64,000 nt of DNA. It comes from Aliiroseovarius lamellibrachiae. Its GTDB lineage: Bacteria > Pseudomonadota > Alphaproteobacteria > Rhodobacterales > Rhodobacteraceae. Made by a program: the position numbers and the translations under genes. A model generated the notes under the pieces. It did no database searches. It was not told the DNA's origin and worked only from the letters and a program-made list of their open reading frames with translations. Of this stretch, positions 16,347-24,239 are shown in pieces (position 1 is the first letter of the stretch; every line of letters starts with the position of its first letter). The DNA lies in contig NZ_JAHEVJ010000005.1 of the NCBI RefSeq assembly GCF_018599245.1, positions 62,001 through 126,000 on the forward strand, written 5' to 3'.

Positions 16347-17207
16347 TCACGCCGCCTTGCGCGCACGGATCAGCGTGAACACACCCGCACCCACAACAAT
16401 CAGCGCGCCAATCACCACATTGGGTTCGACAGTTTCGCCAAAGATGCTCACCCCCAAGATCGACACGAACACAAGCTGCAGATAGGCAAAAGGTTGCACC
16501 GCACTGGCCTCGGCGACCTCGTAACATTTGATCAGCAACCAATGCCCCAATACACCGGTCACGCAAAGCACCGCCATCCAGATCCAATCGCTGCCCTGCA
16601 TCGGTTCCCAAAAGCTTGCGCCAATGGCTGTCATCACCACCGCACCCGTGGTTCCGGTCCAGAAAAAGCTCGTCTGTGTGCTGTCATACCGCGCGCCATA
16701 CCGGGCCAACAGACCGTAAAGCGCAAACATCGCTGCCCCGACAAGCGGCACAATGGCGGCGGGCGCAAAGACCCCAAAACCGGGCTTAAGGATGACCAGA
16801 ATTCCGATGAACCCAACCCCAATGGCGGCCCAGCGCCGCCAGCCAACCGCCTCGCCCAGCACCGGCCCGGACAGCGCGGCAACAATCAACGGATAACAGG
16901 CAAAAACCGCGTGGCTTTCCACCAACCCAAGCAAGGTAAAGGCCAAGACCGTGACACAGATTTCCAGCGCCAAAAGGGCACCACGAAAGATTTGCAGCAC
17001 GGGTTTTCGCGGACGCAGCGCTAGGGCCAGCCCGCCGTTGCGCCGGGTGATCCACACAACAAAAGCAGCAAAAAACCAATACCGGATCATCACCACCATC
17101 CAGACATTATAGTTGCCTGCCAAATGGCGTGAAATGCCGTCTTGGGCCGCGAAAACAAAGGTCGCGCCGACCATCAGCCAAATGCCCAACCGGGTGTTTT
17201 GTTCCAT
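16347..17207 (-). CDS. EamA/DMT family transporter
   Basis: A 286-residue inner-membrane protein with about ten hydrophobic segments in two EamA repeats. It begins RLGIWLMVGATFVFAAQDGISRHLAG, typical for this branch, and ends with a basic tail (LIRARKAA). Substrate unknown; members export amino acids, purines or other small metabolites. The stop lies right beside the repeat element at the convergent junction with the transglycosylase. Its start is 139 bp from the unrelated upstream gene set, with mnmD following 23 bp upstream on the same strand. Confidence 0.88.
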   Translation of the reverse strand: MEQNTRLGIWLMVGATFVFAAQDGISRHLAGNYNVWMVVMIRYWFFAAFVVWITRRNGGLALALRPRKPVLQIFRGALLALEICVTVLAFTLLGLVESHAVFACYPLIVAALSGPVLGEAVGWRRWAAIGVGFIGILVILKPGFGVFAPAAIVPLVGAAMFALYGLLARYGARYDSTQTSFFWTGTTGAVVMTAIGASFWEPMQGSDWIWMAVLCVTGVLGHWLLIKCYEVAEASAVQPFAYLQLVFVSILGVSIFGETVEPNVVIGALIVVGAGVFTLIRARKAA

Positions 17208-17230
17208 TCTCGCGCCGCCTGTTTTCTATG

Positions 17231-17908
17231 TCAGGCGCGCAGAATGCCCCGGCTCATATGCCGCTTGCGCCCGTATCCCGACACTCGTTCCACATCAAAC
17301 CCACCGGCGTCTAGGGCGCGGCGCACAAAACCTGCGGCGGTATATGTCGCAAACGTGCCACCGGGGGCGGTGCGCGCGCCCACCTGCGCCAGTAAATCAT
17401 CGCCCCACAGTTCGGGGTTTTTCGCGGGCGAGAACCCGTCCAGATACCACGCGTCCGCTTGACCAGACCACGTCGCCAGCTGCGCGCGCGCGTCGCCCTC
17501 GATCACCTCAACCGTTAGACCATGCAGATCAAATACCCGCAGCCCATCCGCCCAAGCCGCCAAAAACGGATCTGCCAAAGCACGCGCTTCGGGAAAGGCA
17601 CTCAGGGCGCGGGCTATATCGTCGGGGACCATCGGGAAGGCCTCAAACGACGTGAACCGCACGCCGTCCGGGGCGCCCACGGACTGCCACGCCATCAAAG
17701 TTGCCAGCATGTTCAACCCGGTGCCAAACCCCAGCTCTGCCACATGAAACCCGGACACAAACCGCGCGGGCAGATCATTGCCAGACAGAAACACATGGCG
17801 CGTTTCATCCAATCCGTTGTCCAGACTGAAATAGGGGTCGTCAAATTGCGTGGCCACCGGCACACCTGTGTCTTTCCACTCAATCTCGGCCGTCTGGTTC
17901 TTCTGCAT
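17231..17908 (-). CDS. mnmD: tRNA (mnm5s2U34)-methyltransferase MnmD
   Basis: A 225-residue SAM-dependent methyltransferase equal to the N-terminal half of E. coli MnmC: it finishes mnm5s2U at wobble position 34. Motifs: GLDETRHVFLSGNDLP, HVAELGFGTGLNMLATL (SAM-binding), RFTSFEAFPM, and AWYLDGFSPAKNPELWG with the catalytic DGFxPxxNP. The start MQKNQTAEIEW at 17908 is chosen; the frame continues for more than 300 codons upstream but that part is antisense to the next gene. The oxidase half of MnmC is encoded separately and divergently just upstream. Confidence 0.92.
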   Translation of the reverse strand: MQKNQTAEIEWKDTGVPVATQFDDPYFSLDNGLDETRHVFLSGNDLPARFVSGFHVAELGFGTGLNMLATLMAWQSVGAPDGVRFTSFEAFPMVPDDIARALSAFPEARALADPFLAAWADGLRVFDLHGLTVEVIEGDARAQLATWSGQADAWYLDGFSPAKNPELWGDDLLAQVGARTAPGGTFATYTAAGFVRRALDAGGFDVERVSGYGRKRHMSRGILRA

Positions 17909-17968
17909 GGGATGTCCTATGAACGCGGGGAAACCTGACCTACATGCAGAAGGATGCGCGTTTTGGCA

Positions 17969-19018
17969 ATGATCAGCGGTGCAACAGTTGACGTAACAAT
18001 CCGCGGCGCAGGCATTTTTGGACTGGCAACCGCCTGGAGCTGCGCACGCCGGGGCGCGCGCGTTCGCGTTGTTGATCCCAACGGGCCGGGTGCGGGATCC
18101 TCTGGCGGGCTGGTCGGCGCGCTGGCCCCCCATGTGCCAGAACGCTGGAACGCCAAGAAAGCCTTTCAATTTGACAGTCTGATCATGGCCGAAACCTATT
18201 GGGCAGAGGTCGCCGCGACCGGCGGCACCTCCCCCGGTTATGCCCGCTCTGGCCGGTTGCAACCGATCAAGGATGAGGCACATTTGATGCTGTCCACAGA
18301 CCGCGCCGATGAAGCGGATGAACTGTGGCAAGGCAAGGCCGTTTGGGCGGTTGTGGCGGCAGAAAGTTACCCAAATTGGGCGCCGGTCACCCCCTCTGGC
18401 TGGTTGATCCACGATACGCTGACCGCCCGCATGGCGCCGCGCCGTGCCGCCGCCGCTTTGCTCGCCGCCATCCGCGCAAAAGGCGGCGAGGTGACCACCG
18501 AAGCCCCTGATGAGGGCCGGGTGATTTGGGCAACCGGCTGGCAAGGTTTGATCGAGCTGTCCGAAGAACTGGGCAAGCCCGTGGGCAATGGTGTGAAAGG
18601 GCAATCCGTGCTGTTGCAACACGCAGCCCCTGACATGCCGCAAATCTTTGCGGACGCGGTTCACATCATCCCACACGCTGACGGTACGGTGGCGATCGGC
18701 TCGACCTCGGAACGCGAATTTGACGCGCCCGACACTTGCGATGCGCAGATCGACGAGGTGCTGACCCGCGCGCGCACCATCTGCCCCGCCATCGCAAAAG
18801 CCCCGGTGTTGGAACGCTGGGCCGGCGTGCGCCCGCGCGCCAAATCCCGCGCGCCGATGTTGGGGGAACACCCCACCAAACCCGGCCAGTTTATTGCCAA
18901 TGGCGGCTTTAAAATCGGCTTTGGCATGGGGCCGAAAGTGGGTGAGATGATGGCGGATTTAATGCTGGATGGGCACGACAGTATCCCCGAGGACTTCCGC
19001 GTGGCAGCAAGCCTTTAG
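17969..19018 (+). CDS. FAD-dependent oxidoreductase, MnmC(o)-like
   Basis: A 349-residue DAO-family flavoprotein. The Rossmann motif RGAGIFGLATAWSCARRGARV is near the N-terminus and RWAGVRPRAKSRAPMLGEHP plus FIANGGFKIGFGMGP are near the C-terminus, as in glycine oxidase and the C-terminal half of MnmC. It is divergent from mnmD, with about 60 bp between starts, so it probably supplies the oxidation of cmnm5s2U34 that precedes MnmD methylation. That role is inferred from context. An ATG five codons upstream is possible, but it lies right on the AAGG motif. Confidence 0.82.
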   Translation: MISGATVDVTIRGAGIFGLATAWSCARRGARVRVVDPNGPGAGSSGGLVGALAPHVPERWNAKKAFQFDSLIMAETYWAEVAATGGTSPGYARSGRLQPIKDEAHLMLSTDRADEADELWQGKAVWAVVAAESYPNWAPVTPSGWLIHDTLTARMAPRRAAAALLAAIRAKGGEVTTEAPDEGRVIWATGWQGLIELSEELGKPVGNGVKGQSVLLQHAAPDMPQIFADAVHIIPHADGTVAIGSTSEREFDAPDTCDAQIDEVLTRARTICPAIAKAPVLERWAGVRPRAKSRAPMLGEHPTKPGQFIANGGFKIGFGMGPKVGEMMADLMLDGHDSIPEDFRVAASL

Positions 19019-19161
19019 GATCGTTCCCGTGGCCCTCGCCCCGAGACAGTTACTCCAACATTCTACAGGCTGTTGTTACCTTTTGTTCAGATTTGGCAGT
19101 TAGCAATTGCAAAGCACGCAACCTAGCGTGTCCAAACAACGCGAACAGATAACGGACAGCT

Positions 19162-19545
19162 ATGCATAACTCTTCACTTCGAAACTCCATCCGTGCCGCA
19201 ATCATTACACATCAAGCATGGAAAGACAGACTGCAGATGGCAATTGAAACAGGTCAAATGGCCGATACGGTTAGCGACATGTCGAGTGATAACAAATGCC
19301 CCTTTGGGAATTGGCTTTATAGTCCCAAAATTCCGGCGGACATCAAAGCGGGAAAGCCCTATCAAGTGATCAGACGGCTACATGCCGAATTTCACACCTG
19401 TGTTGGGGACATCGCAAAGCTGGCCATGTCAGGGGATCAAGCGACGGCCCAACAGATGATGATCACTGATTTTGCAAACCAATCCGACAAATTGCAGCGC
19501 GCGTTAAAAAAATGGGACCAAGAGTTACTTAGCACGCCGGTTTAA
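19162..19545 (+). CDS. CZB-domain (zinc-binding chemoreceptor-type) protein
   Basis: A 127-residue soluble protein that is almost entirely a CZB domain. The zinc ligands expected for the family are present: His17 in THQAWKDRL, Cys46 in KCPFGNWLYS, and His74 and His78 in RRLHAEFH. CZB domains usually end chemoreceptors or diguanylate cyclases and sense zinc or hypochlorous acid. Here it stands alone with no output domain. Its stop overlaps the stop of the convergent dehydratase gene by 4 bp (TTAA type). The partner is unknown. Confidence 0.88.
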   Translation: MHNSSLRNSIRAAIITHQAWKDRLQMAIETGQMADTVSDMSSDNKCPFGNWLYSPKIPADIKAGKPYQVIRRLHAEFHTCVGDIAKLAMSGDQATAQQMMITDFANQSDKLQRALKKWDQELLSTPV

Positions 19546-20348
19546 ACCTCGGCCTGGGCCGACATACACAATTGGCCGTCGGGACCGCGCACCCAAAGCG
19601 CATTGTCTTTGCGACAAAGCTCAACCTGGTCTCTGTGCAGCACAGGTGACACCGCACGGTATTTAAACTGTGCAAGCGGGCCGCATTCCTGCGTGGCCTT
19701 CAGCATCAGAATTTGCGCCAAAAGTTGGCCTTGCACCAGTAGCGCGCCGTAGCCTTCGACGTCGCGCGTATAATCCTGATCATAGTGGATCCGGTGGGCG
19801 TTAAAGGTCAGCGCAGAATAGCGAAAGAGCAGCGTTTGCGGGAAATGAACCCGCTCCGCACTCTGCTCATCCGTGGGGGCAGATCGAAGCGTCGCGGGCG
19901 GAGCGGCTGGGCTGGGATCCTCCAGATACACAAGGTCTTTTCGCTCGCGTACACATAACGTCCCGCCTTGGTGAATGTCGTGTTCCAAGGTGACAAACCC
20001 CATCGGCCCTGACCGCCCGGATTTGCGTTTGCTGCTCACGATACGTGTTGATTTTTGCGCGGGAACGCCCGCCATCAAAGGCGCAAGGAAGGTCAGCTCC
20101 CCTCCGGCCCATAAGCAACGCGGCAGACCAAAATCAGGAATGCCTTCGCCATGGGTTGGCACGCCGTCCCGCCCGAGGTTTTCGGTCGGTTGGATGTTCC
20201 AGAAATAGATTTGGTGGAAAAACGGCGGCAAGGGGGCCTCCGGGTCCAAAGGCGCAAGGCCAAGCGTCGCGCAGAGCGCATTGGCGCGGGCGGGGTCCAT
20301 GACGTCCCATAGGGTCCCCGGGTCGGTGGCTTGCATCTTATCGGTCAT
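19542..20348 (-). CDS. MaoC-like (FAS1-like) dehydratase, mesaconyl-C4-CoA hydratase type
   Basis: A 268-residue protein with two hot-dog halves. The N-terminal half includes PPFFHQIYFWNIQP and GVPTHGEGIPDFGLPRCLWAGGEL, and the C-terminal half includes LLFRYSALTFNAHRIHYDQDYTRDVEGYGALLVQGQL, with the Asn-Ala-His-Arg-Ile-His-Tyr-Asp pattern of R-specific hydratases. It resembles mesaconyl-C4-CoA hydratase (Mch-like/HTD2) proteins, which hydrate or dehydrate short acyl-CoA. The exact substrate cannot be read. It is divergent from a VOC protein, 41 bp between starts. Confidence 0.82.
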   Translation of the reverse strand: MTDKMQATDPGTLWDVMDPARANALCATLGLAPLDPEAPLPPFFHQIYFWNIQPTENLGRDGVPTHGEGIPDFGLPRCLWAGGELTFLAPLMAGVPAQKSTRIVSSKRKSGRSGPMGFVTLEHDIHQGGTLCVRERKDLVYLEDPSPAAPPATLRSAPTDEQSAERVHFPQTLLFRYSALTFNAHRIHYDQDYTRDVEGYGALLVQGQLLAQILMLKATQECGPLAQFKYRAVSPVLHRDQVELCRKDNALWVRGPDGQLCMSAQAEV

Positions 20349-20389
20349 GCTGCGACCCTAACGGTGCTTCTCAGAAAGGAAAAGCCGCG

Positions 20390-20794
20390 ATGCCGCCAAA
20401 ACTGACCACACTGGATCATCTTGTTCTGACCGTGCGCGACCTTGCGGCTACGGTGGCGTTTTACACCGATATCTTGGGCATGCAGGCAGAGGAGTTTCAC
20501 CCCGCCGATGGGTCCACCCGGACGGCGTTGAAATATGGGGCGCAGAAAATCAACCTGCACCCGGCTGATGCGCCCTTTGCCCCGATGGCCACCCATCCCG
20601 GCCCCGGCACGGCGGATCTTTGTTTTCTGACCGAGACCCCTTTGTCTGATTGGCGGGTGCATTTGGCCACGCACAGTATCCAAATTGAAGAAGGCCCCGT
20701 CGTGCGCACCGGCGCCACCGGACCGATCCTGTCGATTTATCTACGTGATCCAGATGGAAACTTGATTGAGGTCGCAACACCCCATGTGGGTTGA
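20390..20794 (+). CDS. VOC family protein (glyoxalase/dioxygenase fold)
   Basis: A 134-residue single-domain protein of the vicinal oxygen chelate family. LDHLVLTVRDLAATVAFYTDILGM at the N-terminus and ISIYLRDPDGNLIEVATP-like end (SIYLRDPDGNLIEVA) are the two paired beta-alpha-beta signatures, with His and Glu as likely metal ligands. Substrate unknown. AGAAAGGA precedes the ATG. Followed at 50 bp by a flavin reductase on the same strand. Confidence 0.9.
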   Translation: MPPKLTTLDHLVLTVRDLAATVAFYTDILGMQAEEFHPADGSTRTALKYGAQKINLHPADAPFAPMATHPGPGTADLCFLTETPLSDWRVHLATHSIQIEEGPVVRTGATGPILSIYLRDPDGNLIEVATPHVG

Positions 20795-20844
20795 TCTGGC
20801 CTCAACACGCCCCACATAACACAAAGCGAAACAGGAGCCTGATG

Positions 20845-21381
20845 ATGAGCACCCCCATTCTTCTTGGCCTGTCCGGCGCGTTGCGCGCCGAGGCAACCAA
20901 CCGATATTTGATCCGTAACGCAGCCCGCGTGTTTGGGCCGTGTGACTATGTCGAAGCCGATCTGAACCTGCCGCTTTATGATGGGGATCTTGAGGCGGCG
21001 GCCGGCATTCCAGGCGCTGTGCAAACCTTGGCCAACCAGATCGCAGCGGCGGATGCGGTGGTGATCTCGACCCCCGAGTACAACAAGATGCTAACGGGCG
21101 TTCTGAAGAATGCCTTGGATTGGGTCAGCCGCGTGAAACCAGGCCCATGGGCGGGAAAACCTGTCGCGGTGATGTCTGCCGCCGCGGGGCGTGCGGGGGG
21201 CGAGCGCGCGCAGGTGTCTTTGGTCGGTGCAATGACGCCATTTCAACCCAACCTCATCATCGGGCCAGAGGTGGCTGTTGCCGGTAGTTCGAGCGCGTTT
21301 GACGCTGAAGGCACGCTGACCAATGAGCGGTATGCAGCAAACCTGACCAAGCTGATGGCCAAGCTGCGCGCCGCACTCTAA
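20845..21381 (+). CDS. NADPH-dependent FMN reductase family protein
   Basis: A 178-residue flavodoxin-like protein. LLGLSGALRAEATNRYLIRNA binds the FMN phosphate and VVISTPEYNKMLTGVLKNALDWVSR is the family signature. Such enzymes reduce FMN, azo dyes, quinones or chromate with NAD(P)H. Of two adjacent ATG codons, 20845 is 7 nt from the AGGAG and is preferred. Converges on the YciI gene; the gap holds repeat copy 3 and a terminator. Confidence 0.9.
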   Translation: MSTPILLGLSGALRAEATNRYLIRNAARVFGPCDYVEADLNLPLYDGDLEAAAGIPGAVQTLANQIAAADAVVISTPEYNKMLTGVLKNALDWVSRVKPGPWAGKPVAVMSAAAGRAGGERAQVSLVGAMTPFQPNLIIGPEVAVAGSSSAFDAEGTLTNERYAANLTKLMAKLRAAL

Positions 21382-21440
21382 TGCGTGCCTCGTTTTCAAA
21401 ATAATGCGCCCATAATCTCCGTTCGCGTTTGCCAGTCTAT

Positions 21441-21470
21441 TTTGCCTTCGGCGAGGATATTTTTGACAAG
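21441..21470. repeat. Intergenic repeat element, copy 3
   Basis: TTTGCCTTCGGCGAGGATAT then TTTTGACAAG, between convergent flavin reductase and YciI genes. It is the archetype of the element shared with 23680-23703 (TGCCTTCGGCGAGGATATTT identical) and, in inverted and looser form, with 16302-16345. Confidence 0.7.
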
Positions 21471-21472
21471 AA

Positions 21473-21505
21473 AAAAGGGCGCACGCGTTAAGTCGCCGCC
21501 CTTTT
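21473..21505. terminator. Bidirectional terminator between flavin reductase and YciI genes
   Basis: Inverted repeat AAAAGGGCG / CGCCCTTTT (9 bp) around a 15-base loop. It has A-runs and T-runs on the two sides so it can work for both convergent genes. It follows repeat copy 3 directly. Confidence 0.7.
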
Positions 21506-21528
21506 AACAGGTCCGATGGATGCAGGAT

Positions 21529-21840
21529 CTATCCCGGCATCACCATCATTTCCGCAAGCTGCAAGTTGCCCATGTCACAAAATGGGCAAGAGCCGGCAAT
21601 CGCTTTTGCGGTGTCCAGATCTGGGGCATCCAAGATGGTATAGCCCATCATTGTGCCCTCAAACCCTTCGGTGGCGCCGTCTTTTGACACTGTCCATTGC
21701 GGCCCCAAAGGTTGGGCGGCCACCACCAAAGCGTCCGCATGTTCCTGCATCCACGCCTGATAGCGCGCTTGATGGTCGGCTTGTTCTGTTGGGTCTTCAA
21801 TGTCCCGCGTCACATGATAGGCCATATAAAAATGTGGCAT
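21529..21840 (-). CDS. YciI family protein
   Basis: A 103-residue protein of the YciI/YCII-related family with ferredoxin-like fold: MPHFYMAYHVTRD, ADHQARYQAWMQEHADALVVAAQPLG, and GYTILDAPDLDTAKAIAGSCPF. The His and Asp of the putative active site (DHQAR) are present. Function unknown; some members are dehydrochlorinases or partners of ECF regulation. AAGGGAGGATACC precedes the ATG at 21840, a strong ribosome-binding site, so the longer upstream frame is discarded. Confidence 0.87.
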   Translation of the reverse strand: MPHFYMAYHVTRDIEDPTEQADHQARYQAWMQEHADALVVAAQPLGPQWTVSKDGATEGFEGTMMGYTILDAPDLDTAKAIAGSCPFCDMGNLQLAEMMVMPG

Positions 21841-21891
21841 GGTATCCTCCCTTAAAATGATGCGGATCCGGGCCATTCCCCAAGCGCTGGA

Positions 21892-22512
21892 TTAAAACTC
21901 CACCCCGATTTGCGCCTTGATGCCCGAGCGGAACGGGTGTTTCACCAGTTCCATTTCGGTCACAAGATCCGCGATTTCGATGAGGTCTTCTGCGGCGTTG
22001 CGCCCGGTCAAAACCACATGGGTCATCTCGGGTTTTTCGTCGGTCAAAAAGGCCACCACGTCAGCCACATCCACATAACCATAGCGGATTGCGATGTTAA
22101 TTTCATCCAAAAGCACCATTTTATTGGCGGGGTCGCGGATCAGGTCCTTGGATTTCTCCCATGCGGCCTGTGCCATTTCGGTGTCGCGGGTCTTGTCTTG
22201 GGTCTCCCAAGTGAAACCCTCGCCCATGGTGTAAAACTCGCAAATGTCGCTGAATTTCGCGTTGATCAGGTCGCGCTCACCGCAATCCATCCCGCCTTTG
22301 ATGAACTGAACCACGGCGCATTTCATGTCTGCTGCGATGCAGCGGAAAATCATCCCAAACGCGGCGGAGCTTTTGCCTTTGCCTTTCCCGGTATGCACAA
22401 TCACCAGACCCTTTTTATCGGTCTTGGTGGCCATGATTTTATCGCGCGCGGCCTTTTTCTTGGCCATTTTCATCGCGTGACGGGCGGGGTCGACGGGGGG
22501 TTTTTCGGTCAT
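21892..22512 (-). CDS. cobO: Cob(I)yrinic acid a,c-diamide adenosyltransferase CobO
   Basis: A 206-residue CobO/BtuR-type ATP:corrinoid adenosyltransferase that attaches the 5-prime-deoxyadenosyl group to cobalt. The P-loop VHTGKGKGKSSAAFGM, VVQFIKGG, LLDEINIAIRYGYVDV and VLTGRNA are all present, and the end HPFRSGIKAQIGVEF is the family C-terminus. The GFA-type gene lies 9 bp upstream on the same strand. It belongs to the same biosynthetic pathway as cobN, cobC and cobD in this window. Confidence 0.95.
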   Translation of the reverse strand: MTEKPPVDPARHAMKMAKKKAARDKIMATKTDKKGLVIVHTGKGKGKSSAAFGMIFRCIAADMKCAVVQFIKGGMDCGERDLINAKFSDICEFYTMGEGFTWETQDKTRDTEMAQAAWEKSKDLIRDPANKMVLLDEINIAIRYGYVDVADVVAFLTDEKPEMTHVVLTGRNAAEDLIEIADLVTEMELVKHPFRSGIKAQIGVEF

Positions 22513-22521
22513 AGCAATTCC

Positions 22522-22929
22522 TCAGAGCAATTCATCGGTGGTCAGGTGGCGGGGAAGATCATCACGGGGCGTGGCCCATGACAGGATCTCATCATGATGC
22601 ACATGGGCTGTCGGCGCAAAAAGCGACGGATCAGAGAGGGCGGCGGCATGAGCGAAAAACTGGCCTGGATAGTGATCGCCTTGAAACCCCATTGCACTGC
22701 CACAAATCATGCAGAAATGGCGGCGCACGCCGGGCGAACTTTCATAGCTTGCGGGCGCTTCTCCGGTCCAGCGCCATTGTGTGTCTTTCAGGCCCAGAAA
22801 ACCAACAATCGCGCCGCCGGAAGCGCGCCTGCAGCTGTCACAGTGACACATCACCTGAAGAAACGGTCGGCCCTGAAAGGCAAAGGACACCTGACCGCAC
22901 AAGCAATGCCCGGAAATATGCCCCGTCAT
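22522..22929 (-). CDS. GFA family (glutathione-dependent formaldehyde-activating enzyme-like) protein
   Basis: A 135-residue zinc-binding protein of the GFA/CENP-V fold. Zinc ligands: SGHCLCGQVSF, MCHCDSCRRASGG and HFCMICGSAMGF. These proteins are related to formaldehyde-glutathione-activating enzyme but most have unknown function. The start MTGHISGHC at 22929 suits the family; the frame continues upstream for 77 codons without homology-like features. It is probably co-transcribed with cobO, 9 bp downstream. Confidence 0.88.
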   Translation of the reverse strand: MTGHISGHCLCGQVSFAFQGRPFLQVMCHCDSCRRASGGAIVGFLGLKDTQWRWTGEAPASYESSPGVRRHFCMICGSAMGFQGDHYPGQFFAHAAALSDPSLFAPTAHVHHDEILSWATPRDDLPRHLTTDELL

Positions 22930-23205
22930 GTCGGTGGGGTTGGTCACACCGATCGCTCCGTTTGTTGATCCATTCGCCCCCGCACTGTCGCTGCTTGGGC
23001 GCTGAGATGCAAGCGAGGATGCAGGCGTCAGATCCGTCAGGGCCAGCATCCATAGATGATCGACGCCCCACCAAAAAAACGTAGCCCCCAGCCGTGACAT
23101 GCCCCGAAAAGCCACTCTGCTCTCGGCGCACCTCGCCCCCGTTAACCTTCGATTAACCAAGAGCGGCCAAGCTGGGCGCAGACCGCATTACAATTGGACC
23201 CTGTC

Positions 23206-23658
23206 GTGACACTTTCTGCCTTTACCTGCCGCAGCTTTATCCTCGTCCTTTTCAGTATCACACAGGCAAGCTGCGACAGCCCCAGCCCACAATTCCGCAG
23301 CAAAGACACGACCACGGCCGAGGTCACGGTCGAGGGCTCCGTCTTTAAAATTCACCGCCGCGAAAACTGGGTCGAAAGCTATCGCACCAGCTTTGAGGCG
23401 TTGCCCAATGTGTCAAAAGTGCTCGGCCGCGCCAAAGTGGCGATCGAACGCGCCACCGGCTGCCCGATCCGCCAGGGATCCTTGAGCGGCGATCAGGGCA
23501 TCCAGCGCGCCGAACTGAATTGCGACGGCAGTTTGCCCCCGGTTCCCCCCAGCATAGACGTGGAATTTTCCTGTGAAATTTACGATCGGTGGAGCCATTC
23601 AGGCGGCCAAGTCACCATCGAAAACGCCGAATGCACCCCAGTAGATCGTCGCCCATAA
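23206..23658 (+). CDS. Putative lipoprotein, function unknown
   Basis: About 150 residues. The N-terminus (TLSAFTCRSFILVLFSITQASC) is a signal sequence with a plausible lipobox ending at Cys. The rest has beta-rich character with four further Cys (GCPIRQG, LNCDGS, FSCEIY, ECTP), which suggests disulfides in the periplasm. No family recognised. There is no ATG; GTG at 23206 or TTG at 23194 are the candidate starts. It converges on a GNAT gene; the gap holds repeat copy 4. Confidence 0.65.
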   Translation: MTLSAFTCRSFILVLFSITQASCDSPSPQFRSKDTTTAEVTVEGSVFKIHRRENWVESYRTSFEALPNVSKVLGRAKVAIERATGCPIRQGSLSGDQGIQRAELNCDGSLPPVPPSIDVEFSCEIYDRWSHSGGQVTIENAECTPVDRRP

Positions 23659-23679
23659 CGCAGCCCCCCAAAAGGTTTA

Positions 23680-23703
23680 TTGCCTTCGGCGAGGATATTT
23701 TTT
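23680..23703. repeat. Intergenic repeat element, copy 4
   Basis: TTGCCTTCGGCGAGGATATT and TTTT, matching copy 3 base for base over at least 20 bp. It lies 22 bp after the lipoprotein stop and before the convergent GNAT stop. Confidence 0.7.
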
Positions 23704-23786
23704 GAAAGGGGAAAAAGGCGATAACTACGCCTGTGCATTCGCCAGAGTATGTCAGGGGAAGGTCGAAGCGCTTTATGTCCGACAGC

Positions 23787-24239
23787 TCACACCAAAACCT
23801 TGGTGAACCGAAAAGAGGTGGCGCGGTCAAATCCAGGGTGGGCGGATTCATCGGTTTTCACAAAACCAAGCGCCTGAAAGGCCGTGTGATTTTCCACCAG
23901 CTCCACCCGAGTTTGCAAGGCAAGCTGTGGCAGGTGCAACGCCCGTGCCCTTTTCTCGGCCTGCATGATCAGCGCGCGCGCGCGCCCTTTCCCACGCGCC
24001 TCAGGTGCCACGGCCAATTTGCCAACGTAAAGCCCGTTTTCCTGTGCGGTCAAAAACACACAAGCCTCTTTCCCTATGACCCAGACCTCATGATTTTCCG
24101 CCTGCTGTTCCACGTCCTCCAAGCACATTTGATGCATCGAACTGGGGGGATCCACCCGCCCGTCATGTTCCGCAAAGACGCGTTGGATCAACGCCAATAC
24201 CCAGCCTGCGTCCGCTTTATTTGCAGGCCTGGGCGTCAC
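23787..24239 (-). CDS. GNAT family N-acetyltransferase
   Basis: About 150 residues with the GNAT core: LYVGKLAVAPEARGKGRARALIMQAEKRARAL is the acetyl-CoA-binding motif A (V-x-P-x-x-R-G-K-G), followed by LALQTRVELVENHTAFQALGFV. Substrate unknown. A GTG at 24239 overlaps the cobN stop (GTGA), which points to translational coupling and is taken as start; the ATG 16 codons upstream inside cobN is the alternative. Confidence 0.82.
   Translation of the reverse strand: MTPRPANKADAGWVLALIQRVFAEHDGRVDPPSSMHQMCLEDVEQQAENHEVWVIGKEACVFLTAQENGLYVGKLAVAPEARGKGRARALIMQAEKRARALHLPQLALQTRVELVENHTAFQALGFVKTDESAHPGFDRATSFRFTKVLV

Noticed and set aside
17909-18871. N-terminal extension of MnmD of more than 300 codons
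   Set aside because: It lies opposite the FAD oxidoreductase coding frame, and the methyltransferase N-terminus is already complete at 17908.
21516-21860. ORF starting MDAGSIPASPSF, a pattern often seen downstream of tRNA genes
   Set aside because: It is antisense to the YciI gene and there is no tRNA cloverleaf next to it.
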